Assembly (NCBI GenBank): GCA_040757695.1
Contig: JBFLWK010000017.1
Location: 1-38,558 of the forward strand
DNA length: 38,558 nucleotides
Reading direction: 5' to 3'
Source of the DNA: Elusimicrobiota bacterium
GTDB taxonomy: Bacteria > Elusimicrobiota > UBA8919
Below the pieces are notes generated by a model. That model did not search any database. It was given only the letters and a program-made list of their open reading frames with translations, and was not told the DNA's origin. Within the stretch, counting starts at the first letter, position 1; each line of letters opens with the position of its first letter. Shown piece by piece: positions 31,876 through 38,558 of this stretch. A program made the translations under genes and the position numbers.

Positions 31876-33795
31876 TCAGAGCTTTTTCTTTTGTAGGGAA
31901 TACAATTTTGCAAGATTAGAGCGTGCCTGCCAGTGGTCTGGATTTATTTCAATCGCTTTTTTGAATTGTTTCTTTGCATCTTCATATTTTTCAAGTGTGA
32001 AATATAAAATACCAAGATTATTATATGTATCTGCACAGATTGGACTTAACGAAATCGCTTTTTTGTATTCCTTAAAAGATTCTTTGTATTGCTTTAATTC
32101 AAAATATAACAAGCCGAGATTGGAGTGTGCTTCCCAATTATCAGGGTTCAGTTTAATGATTTCCTGGAATTCTTTTTTTGCATTCTCATATTGTTTTATA
32201 GCCAGATACGCAATACCAAGATTATTATGTGCTTTTGTATGGTCTGGCTTCAAAAATATCGCCCGTTTTAATATATTTATCGCTTGAACATATTTTTTTT
32301 GTTCGTAATACAGAAATCCAAGATTGTTATAAGGTCTGATATTATACGGTGATTTCTTAATAGTATCCTGCCATAACAGAACAGGATTGGCAAAAAGTTG
32401 ATTTCTTTTGTATGTTATTATGCCAAGGAATAAAAAATAAAAAACGGGAACTACCGGAAGCCACTTATATTTCAGACGCCTGATTATTCCAAGATAAAAA
32501 TAAACCAGAATTAGATAAACCCCAAATCCGGAAATATACAACCGATTATCCACCATAACACTTGTAGTCGGAAAAATGCTTGAAGTTGGCGAGAGTGTTA
32601 TAAAAAACCATAAAACAGCAAACGAAATCAGTTTTGATGCGGGTTGTTTATTCTGATAAAGCATTACCGCAATCAAAAGTAGCCCGATAACAATTATTAC
32701 TGGCATTACAAATCTGGTGTCAAGCAATGTTGTTACAGGACACAGCGAGCCACGGTCTAAACAAATTCCTGCGGGGATTATGAGTAACCCTATATATCGC
32801 AGTATAGAATATGGCTGGTTTATGAAATAGATAAAAGCATCTATAGGGGCAGGTGCTTCTAAATCGCCTAATTTACCAAAATAAAAGTATCTGAATAAAA
32901 GGAATAAAACAAGTATAATCCAATAGGGTATATGGTAGCCGGCGATGCTAAAGTGCCGTTGTAGCCGAGGTTTCAGTCCATCCGCCGCATTTGTAGCCGA
33001 GGTTTCAGCCCCTGCCGACCCTGAAGCCCGTAAAGGGCTGAAGGGTCGGCTACCAGGGGCTTCAACCTCGTCGGCTACATGGGTTTCATGCTCGGTGGCT
33101 CGGCTATTTTGACTTTTCAGAAAAATATAATCAAACACAAGTATTATTGCTGGAAGTGTAACAGCATCCTGTCTTGAAAAAAGCGCCAGTATGAAGCAGA
33201 TAAGAGATAAGAGATAAGAGATAAGAGACTGGTGTTCTATAAAAAATAACAGTGCCAGCAGATAAAAAAATACTGATAGCCCAACAGAACGACTAAAAAT
33301 ATATGATACTGCGCTGGTATTGACAGGATGGATAGCAAAAAGAGATGTTACAAGAAAAGGTAAGAAATATTGATTATATTCCAACTTGTCATTCTGAGCG
33401 TAGCGAATAATCTCGGTTTTTGGGATTGCTTCGGTTTCACCTCGCAATGACAGAAATATCATTATTTTTTTTGTAAGTAAAAAAAGTAATATCGCATTGA
33501 ATATATGGAAAATAAAATTAACCAAATGGTAGCCAAACGGGTTCAATCTGCCAAAAAAATAATTCAGCGTAAAGGTTAAATATACTAAAGGTCGGGAAGG
33601 GTCATTTCGTTCGGTATAGTTGGTATTACGGTAGGGATAAATGAGTTTGGTTTTGATATTATTCAGTTTTTTTATATCCGGGTTGTTAACGATTTTTGAC
33701 TTATCGTCTAATATAAAAGGCGCCTGAAAAGAAGCATAATATATAACCGTAGTGCATATTATTATTAGCCCGATTCCAACCCATTTCCAGCCCAT
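31876..33795 (-). CDS. TMTC-like membrane glycosyltransferase with TPR tail
   Basis: 639 residues. An N-terminal membrane helix, then the luminal loop with acidic pair FILDDKSKIVNNPDI, then about ten further helices, and four TPRs at about 480-635 (AHNNLGIAYLAIKQYENAKK). This matches the layout of TMTC O-mannosyltransferases (GT-C fold; lipid-linked sugar donor). It follows the chaperone-like gene by 3 bases. Repeats have entered the coding region three times: a 148-base palindromic block (32961-33108, about 50 residues), a TGTCATTCTGAGCG block (33386-33453), and a GATAAGA tract (33198-33228) inside a membrane helix (SLISYLLSLICFILALFS). Confidence 0.85.
   Translation of the reverse strand: MGWKWVGIGLIIICTTVIYYASFQAPFILDDKSKIVNNPDIKKLNNIKTKLIYPYRNTNYTERNDPSRPLVYLTFTLNYFFGRLNPFGYHLVNFIFHIFNAILLFLLTKKIMIFLSLRGETEAIPKTEIIRYAQNDKLEYNQYFLPFLVTSLFAIHPVNTSAVSYIFSRSVGLSVFFYLLALLFFIEHQSLISYLLSLICFILALFSRQDAVTLPAIILVFDYIFLKSQNSRATEHETHVADEVEAPGSRPFSPLRASGSAGAETSATNAADGLKPRLQRHFSIAGYHIPYWIILVLFLLFRYFYFGKLGDLEAPAPIDAFIYFINQPYSILRYIGLLIIPAGICLDRGSLCPVTTLLDTRFVMPVIIVIGLLLIAVMLYQNKQPASKLISFAVLWFFITLSPTSSIFPTTSVMVDNRLYISGFGVYLILVYFYLGIIRRLKYKWLPVVPVFYFLFLGIITYKRNQLFANPVLLWQDTIKKSPYNIRPYNNLGFLYYEQKKYVQAINILKRAIFLKPDHTKAHNNLGIAYLAIKQYENAKKEFQEIIKLNPDNWEAHSNLGLLYFELKQYKESFKEYKKAISLSPICADTYNNLGILYFTLEKYEDAKKQFKKAIEINPDHWQARSNLAKLYSLQKKKL
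32961..33108. repeat. GTAGCCGAGGTTTCAG palindromic block inside a coding region
   Basis: GTAGCCGAGGTTTCAG (twice) and inverted CTTCAACCTCGTCGGCTAC flank a centre with GGGTCGGCTAC / GCCGACCCTGAAGCCC. It encodes about 50 residues between two membrane helices without a frameshift and has clearly higher GC than its surroundings. Confidence 0.75.
33386..33453. repeat. TGTCATTCTGAGCG / CGCAATGACAG dispersed palindrome in a coding region
   Basis: TTGTCATTCTGAGCGTAGCG on the left and CCTCGCAATGACAG on the right are the ends of a dispersed palindrome common in bacterial genomes. Here it encodes FLSLRGETEAIPKTEIIRYA of the TMTC-like protein, in frame. Confidence 0.7.
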
Positions 33796-33798
33796 TTT

Positions 33799-34692
33799 TT
33801 ATTCTTTGGTTGTTACAAACAGTTTAGAAAAAACCTCAACAGGTACCTGTGCAGGTACCTGTGCCTGTATCAAGAATACAAATTTTTTATTTTTGTATTG
33901 TTCGCCTTCCGGTATATTGAGATACAGGTCAAGTTTTTTCATTGACTCGCCTTTCAGTTTCAGTTTTTTTGGCTTGATTGTTAAAAATTTCGGGTCACCG
34001 GGTTCGTAATCACCATCTTTACCTGTGGTGATAGCGAGCATATTCAATGGCACTGGCTCTGTTGACCTGTTTATCAGAGTGAGTCGCGCACCCGCTTCTT
34101 TTCTTAAATTTATTTTTTTACCGATAGCAACCGGCTGTTTTATTGTGATATTTACAGGGTCTAATTCAAAATTGAGCGTCATCATTTTTTTTCGTTTCTT
34201 TTCTTTTAACAGTTCTTCAGGACCTATACTGCCGACGGAAAATCTTATTTTGCATTTAACTCCACCGACTACTATAAAAGTAGCGCCTGGTGGTATATCA
34301 ATAGATTTTTCAATAATAGATAGTTCTGCTTGAAAATGTCTGCCCTGGAGTGCAGGGTCGTTAGGAATACTGATGATTACATCAGATGAACCTTTTTCGC
34401 CAGCGCCTAACCGATATTTTGAAGGCACTACCTGTATCCAGGAAAGATCCGGGATTTCTTCATATCCTTTAGCTAGTTTTGGCGGTTTTTGTACTTCTAT
34501 TGTTATATCAGTTGTGCCGCCTCTATTTTCTACAATCAGCGGGCAATTTCGTAAAGTCCGTAGGTTATAACTTTCGCCGATTTCCACATACTCAAGCACA
34601 ATATCAGAAAACATCGTCGCTATATGTCCGTAGGCGGCAGTAGTAAATAGTAAGTAGTAAACAGTAAACAGTAAGAGTCCAATTTTTTTCAT
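33799..34692 (-). CDS. Secreted Ig-like protein, possible pilus-chaperone relative
   Basis: 297 residues from ATG 34692, chosen because AAGGAGG lies nine bases upstream; an earlier ATG (34719) is less likely. The signal peptide (MKKIGLLLFTVYYLLFTTAAYG) has a core encoded by an AGTAAACAGTAAAC tract (34640-34677). The mature part has beta strands of two Ig-like domains (ITIEVQKPPKLAKGYEEIPD, VIISIPNDPALQGRHFQAEL). The design is like periplasmic pilus chaperones or COG1470-like proteins, without certain family. It may assist export of small beta proteins such as that at 30177. Confidence 0.7.
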   Translation of the reverse strand: MKKIGLLLFTVYYLLFTTAAYGHIATMFSDIVLEYVEIGESYNLRTLRNCPLIVENRGGTTDITIEVQKPPKLAKGYEEIPDLSWIQVVPSKYRLGAGEKGSSDVIISIPNDPALQGRHFQAELSIIEKSIDIPPGATFIVVGGVKCKIRFSVGSIGPEELLKEKKRKKMMTLNFELDPVNITIKQPVAIGKKINLRKEAGARLTLINRSTEPVPLNMLAITTGKDGDYEPGDPKFLTIKPKKLKLKGESMKKLDLYLNIPEGEQYKNKKFVFLIQAQVPAQVPVEVFSKLFVTTKE

Positions 34693-34712
34693 CGTTATTC
34701 CCTCCTTAAGGA

Positions 34713-34815
34713 GTGTCATTCCCGAGTGTTTCTATAGGGAATCCATAGTCTTTTCTGGATACCCGACTACTATCCCCGCTTACTACCTGCGAGGACAGGC
34801 CTTCGGGTATGACAC
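34713..34815. repeat. GTGTCATTCCCGAGTG dispersed palindrome
   Basis: Ends GTGTCATTCCCGA and TCGGGTATGACAC are inverted. It fills most of the gap between two genes and lies next to the Shine-Dalgarno of the Ig-like protein. It is related to 36994-37060. Confidence 0.78.
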
Positions 34816-34858
34816 TTCGTGCAATCTACGTAATCTGCGTTTATCTGTGGTTCCATTT

Positions 34859-36958
34859 TTATTTCTCCTGTTCCTTTTTAATTACATTTTTAATTTTTTT
34901 GTAGTTATTATTCAGTATTTCATCTGTAGGCGCTATTTTTAATGCGGTTTCTATTGTCTGTTTTGCTTTCTGGAACTGCTTGGTATCTAGATAACATATC
35001 GCAAGGTAGTTATAGGTATCTATTTTTGCAGGTTGTAACGCAACGGCTTTTGAGAAGTATAAAATTGCTTTTTGATATTTTTTTAGAGCAAGATACAATT
35101 TTGCCAACTGAAAAGTTGCCTCTGTATTTTTGGATTGACCGTCAAGACCTTTTTCATAATACTTTATTGCCAATTTTTTTTCGCCAATTTCTTCATGTAT
35201 CATTGCCAAATTGAAATATGCAGGATAAAATTCAGAATCAAGTTGGAGCGCTTTATCAGAATACAAAATGCTTTCGTTATACATTTTTTTCTTGAGATAC
35301 AGATACCCAAGGTTGGAAAATGCTGTTGTAAAGTCAGGATTTATCTCTGTTGCATTCAATAATTTTTTAATTGCTAGGTCGTACTGTCCTTTTTCCATTA
35401 AGGACTTTGCTTCTTGATGATACTTGTTTGCTAAATATGTGTTTTCTTCACCTGCCAGTTTATAGTAAAATGCTGCTTCTTTTTCATTATTTTGTTTTTC
35501 GTAGATTCTTGCTAAACTTAAATAAACACTTTTGACTATTGGCATGATTCGTGGCATATTCTGCGGGTAATTTTTTATTATTTGAAATGCCTTCTTGTAG
35601 TTCTGCAATGCACTGTTAATATCACCCATTTTCTCTTTGATATAGCCCAGATTGTAATATCCTTCAGAGCTATCAGGTTCTAACGAAATCATTTTCAGAT
35701 ATTCCTGTGATGCGTTTTCTAACAGTCCTTTATAGTAATAGGCACCGCCTAAACCAAAATGTGCTCTTGAAAAATCAGGATACAATTCCACATATTTTTT
35801 CCATAGTCGGATTTCATCACACCAGTCATAATTGCGAACAAATGTTCGTATGCCAAACAAAATTATTATTGCGATGTAGACGGCATTTAATTGCCGTCTA
35901 CGGAAATTTACAAACAACATTCCGAAAAGCCAGCAGAAACCGATAGAAGGTATAAATAGATAACGGACATAAAGCAGATTATTTTTCAGAAATGGCACCA
36001 GATTCATCGCAGGTAACAGTGGTATAAACATCCAGGCAGCAGCAATTAACAAACTCCATTTTTTCCGTGTTATCAGATATGCTACAAATATCACAGCACA
36101 GAATACAGATGTTATGCCTAATACTGCTTTTGGCGATATGAGTGTAAAAATTACATCAGGCGGGTATTCAACTGATAGTTTTACAGGATACACAAGTAAT
36201 AACAGATACTGCAGAAAAACATATGACATACTCAAAAAATTTGCATAGAAACCACCGCCTATAAAGCCGACCTGACTTGCCTCCTGGAAACCGAAAGTTG
36301 TGAACCTCAAAATAAGATAAAAAATACCGATTATCACATAACCTGCGAACAGATAGTAGAATTTTTTTTCTCTTTTTTCTGAGAATAAATGTAGCATCAC
36401 CAGAGCAGGAAATACTACCGCGGTTTCTCTTGATAAAAGTGCAAACACAAAGAATAAGACAGATAGAAAAATTATATCAGAATTGAATTTTTCGTATAAT
36501 ACAAGATAAAAATAAAATGCAAGTAAAATAAAAACTGTATTCACAAGTTCGCCATATCCAAGCGTGATACAGCCAATGGCATCGCTATGCACAGGATGGA
36601 CTGCAAACAGTAGCGAGCCGATAAACGCAGTTACCTGATTATTAAAAATTTTTAAGCCAACAAGATAAACAAGAATAACAATACCGGCATAGATTATTAG
36701 TTCTAACACCCTGTATCCAATCGGGTTTTTACCCCATAAAAAATAATTGATAAAATGGAAACCGCTGACTATTGGTCTGAATGAAACTTCAAGTGTTACA
36801 TTATAGTAATCCCGAGTGAAAATTTTTGCGATATTATTTATATTATGCAGTTTTTTATTATTAATAATAATATCTCTGTCATCATATAGAAACGGTGCTT
36901 TCAATAGAATGATATTTATACCGATACTAATCAGGATAATAATAAATAAAGTTTTCAT
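34859..36958 (-). CDS. TMTC-like membrane protein with long TPR tail
   Basis: 699 residues from ATG 36958 (MKTLFIIILISIGINI). An upstream start at 36988 would add an unlikely leader. The second residue set has FLYDDRDIIINNKKL, the acidic-pair loop of the TMTC/GT-C layout, followed by about ten membrane helices. The C-terminal half has eight or more TPRs (for example AHFGLGGAYYYKGLLENASQE, TAFSNLGYLYLKKKMYNESI), indicating protein contacts. It is a paralogue of the 31876-33795 protein. Likely substrate: exported proteins of this cell. Confidence 0.84.
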   Translation of the reverse strand: MKTLFIIILISIGINIILLKAPFLYDDRDIIINNKKLHNINNIAKIFTRDYYNVTLEVSFRPIVSGFHFINYFLWGKNPIGYRVLELIIYAGIVILVYLVGLKIFNNQVTAFIGSLLFAVHPVHSDAIGCITLGYGELVNTVFILLAFYFYLVLYEKFNSDIIFLSVLFFVFALLSRETAVVFPALVMLHLFSEKREKKFYYLFAGYVIIGIFYLILRFTTFGFQEASQVGFIGGGFYANFLSMSYVFLQYLLLLVYPVKLSVEYPPDVIFTLISPKAVLGITSVFCAVIFVAYLITRKKWSLLIAAAWMFIPLLPAMNLVPFLKNNLLYVRYLFIPSIGFCWLFGMLFVNFRRRQLNAVYIAIIILFGIRTFVRNYDWCDEIRLWKKYVELYPDFSRAHFGLGGAYYYKGLLENASQEYLKMISLEPDSSEGYYNLGYIKEKMGDINSALQNYKKAFQIIKNYPQNMPRIMPIVKSVYLSLARIYEKQNNEKEAAFYYKLAGEENTYLANKYHQEAKSLMEKGQYDLAIKKLLNATEINPDFTTAFSNLGYLYLKKKMYNESILYSDKALQLDSEFYPAYFNLAMIHEEIGEKKLAIKYYEKGLDGQSKNTEATFQLAKLYLALKKYQKAILYFSKAVALQPAKIDTYNYLAICYLDTKQFQKAKQTIETALKIAPTDEILNNNYKKIKNVIKKEQEK

Positions 36959-36993
36959 CTCAAGAAACTGCACAACCACAGAGCACACAGAAA

Positions 36994-37060
36994 TGTCATT
37001 CCTGCGGAAGCAGGAATCTATAATCGTTTATTCTGGATTCCCGTTTTCACGGGAATGACA
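36994..37060. repeat. TGTCATTCCTGCGG dispersed palindrome
   Basis: TGTCATTCCTGCGGAAGCAG on the left and CCCGTTTTCACGGGAATGACA on the right are inverted ends. It lies in the gap between two genes with ATCTGTG repeat sequence on both sides. No gene is visible from 36959 to 37095. Confidence 0.8.
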
Positions 37061-37095
37061 TCTGTGTTTACCAGTGTTCACCTGTGGTTGCATTT

Positions 37096-38558
37096 TTATA
37101 CTTTCCTATATATTAAAAAACAGAAAACAATAATCAGTCCTGTAAATATACTTAATATAAACCCAATCTTGAACAACACAGGACTGTAATAAAATTTTAT
37201 TCTGTGATTCCCTTTGCCGATAGCGACCGCACGCATTATATAGTTTGCACAGAGAATTTCTGTCTTTATTCCATCAACAAACGCTTTCCAGCCGGGATAA
37301 TATGTGTCAGTTAAAACGAGAAATCCATTATCTGTAAGGTTTGCATCTATAATAATTTCTCTATCTGAGTATTTCAGGACTTTAGCGGTTGAACTATCGG
37401 TTCTTTCAGAGCCGTGCGTTATCCGTTTTTCTAAAATAATTTCCTGTTGCGGATTAAATTGTTTTTCAAACATTGCAGATAGTATAGAATTTTCATCCGA
37501 GAGCACTCTTGCTTTTGAAACGATAAATGCTCTTGGCAGAAAAAGCGGATTTCTGTAAACTTCTATTTTATCAAAATTTTTTATAAAAGGCAACTCTAAT
37601 TCAGCACTTAAAAAATTACTCTTTAAATTCCATAAAGCCAGAATATGTTTTACATTCAGTAATCCTAATATTTTGATAACTTCTTCTGGAATAATAACTT
37701 CCGAACCCGGAAATTGCGGGGTTAACGAACATTTTCTATTTATCAGTTTTACCAGTTGGTTATATCGTTTTAACCCAAACCCACCATATAAATTGGCACT
37801 TGGAATCTTCCAGCACAAATTCGTATTGGGTTGAAGTATTTCGCGATGAGTAAGAAATAAATTGGTGTCACCTTTTGTTCCTTTTGACAGAATATTTGTT
37901 ACCGCCCATGTATAATCCGTTCTGAACGACCATATCCTGTAATCATCCAGTGCCGTTTGTTTGGATTTTAGAAAATTAACAGTTTTCGGCTGGGTGTTCC
38001 ATTTCTCGTAGTCAACTGTAGAATGTTGTGTCCATCCGTATCTGAAAAGGTCAAAAATAACAACAGATAGGATAATTATTGCGATGTAAGAATTCTGTCT
38101 ATACCACTGGAACCGTCTTAAAAAATCCAAGCCATACCCTGTTAAAATTGCAAAACAGAATACTGTAATTATTGATAACCTCTGCGGGAACCGAAAAAAT
38201 GCAAAACCAGGAATAATATATGTAAAAAAAACTAACAACGGCTTTACCAGTAATACAATGAATAAAACTACTATAAGACCTGTGAAGAATTTTACATCTT
38301 TAAAGACTGATTCCAGCGATTTTGAACAGCGATTACAGTGATAAGTTCGACGGTATTCAAATCTCTGTAATCTATCTTTAATCACTGTAATCATAGTTTC
38401 TGTTAGTTTTTCAACAGAAACTAATATAACAATACTGTAGTTTGGCAAATTTTTGCTAATAAATGTTGAAACATATTGTTCATTGACAAAAATGGAATAA
38501 CCCTGTAAAACAGGGATGCACAAGAAACCTGAACAATTCCTATGAATAGTTAAGTCAA
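37096..38558 (-). CDS. YfhO-like membrane protein, 5' end outside window
   Basis: The frame is open to the window edge (no stop between 38521 and 38556), so the gene is partial; a TTG at 38523 is only the first possible start. The C-terminal portion matches the YfhO family: YYPGWKAFVDGIKTEILCANYIMRAV and HRIKFYYSPVLFKIGFILS, with a final membrane helix. Family members are large multi-span membrane proteins of about 800 residues, linked to glycosylation of surface polymers. Residues about 43-60 (MITVIKDRLQRFEYRR) are encoded by a GATTACAGTGATTA repeat family. Confidence 0.75.
   Translation of the reverse strand, partial: DLTIHRNCSGFLCIPVLQGYSIFVNEQYVSTFISKNLPNYSIVILVSVEKLTETMITVIKDRLQRFEYRRTYHCNRCSKSLESVFKDVKFFTGLIVVLFIVLLVKPLLVFFTYIIPGFAFFRFPQRLSIITVFCFAILTGYGLDFLRRFQWYRQNSYIAIIILSVVIFDLFRYGWTQHSTVDYEKWNTQPKTVNFLKSKQTALDDYRIWSFRTDYTWAVTNILSKGTKGDTNLFLTHREILQPNTNLCWKIPSANLYGGFGLKRYNQLVKLINRKCSLTPQFPGSEVIIPEEVIKILGLLNVKHILALWNLKSNFLSAELELPFIKNFDKIEVYRNPLFLPRAFIVSKARVLSDENSILSAMFEKQFNPQQEIILEKRITHGSERTDSSTAKVLKYSDREIIIDANLTDNGFLVLTDTYYPGWKAFVDGIKTEILCANYIMRAVAIGKGNHRIKFYYSPVLFKIGFILSIFTGLIIVFCFLIYRKV

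Overview
The window is an AT-rich stretch of a diderm bacterium in which every supported gene lies on the minus strand, so transcription runs from high to low coordinates. Evidence for an outer membrane is direct: PorV-like beta-barrel proteins, OmpA-type peptidoglycan-binding domains and many signal peptides. The order polA-coaE-rho-(M23 peptidase)-rpmE-prfA-prmC-murA-hisD-hisB and the PorV/FlgD-Ig proteins suggest a little-studied candidate phylum (Elusimicrobiota, Omnitrophota or Firestonebacteria-like). That placement is inference only.

Region 1 (1-12193) is housekeeping. polA, coaE, rho and a LysM/M23 peptidase are followed by a strong sigma70-type promoter (6463-6490) and the run rpmE, prfA, prmC, murA, hisD, hisB and a secreted esterase that leaves the window. 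Many of these genes overlap by 4 to 20 bases.

Region 2 (12441-28754) is the most interesting part. It encodes one MotA, two different MotB proteins and a protein that joins the C-terminal part of FliF (periplasmic domain plus membrane helix) to a FliG-like region. It also holds a cytoplasmic coiled-coil protein, a small membrane-anchored heptad-repeat protein and a TPR-membrane-helix-HEAT-like protein. A response regulator, a histidine kinase, two PorV-like outer-membrane proteins and two secreted proteins with nearly identical FlgD-Ig C-termini follow. No flagellar export, rod, hook or filament gene is visible. I infer a non-flagellar, ion-driven envelope motor that may be coupled to surface secretion or motility.

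Region 3 (25488-31875) is repeat-rich. Eight copies of a roughly 50-80 nt element fold on the minus strand into a GC-rich outer stem and a UCUUC-GGGG-GAAGA hairpin, and most departures from perfect pairing are G-U in the minus-strand RNA. A ninth copy is inverted. Between them lie paired, inverted arrays of 7-9 bp tandem repeats, an orphan copy of a repeated gene leader, a small secreted protein, an aspartic-protease-like fragment and an AbiEi-like pseudogene.

Region 4 (31876-38558) encodes two TMTC-like membrane proteins with TPR tails, a secreted Ig/chaperone-like protein and a partial YfhO-like membrane protein, suggesting surface glycosylation.

Across the window, short tandem repeats and dispersed palindromes have entered coding regions in frame. 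They form the hydrophobic cores of most signal peptides and also lie inside prmC, coaE, polA and the histidine kinase.
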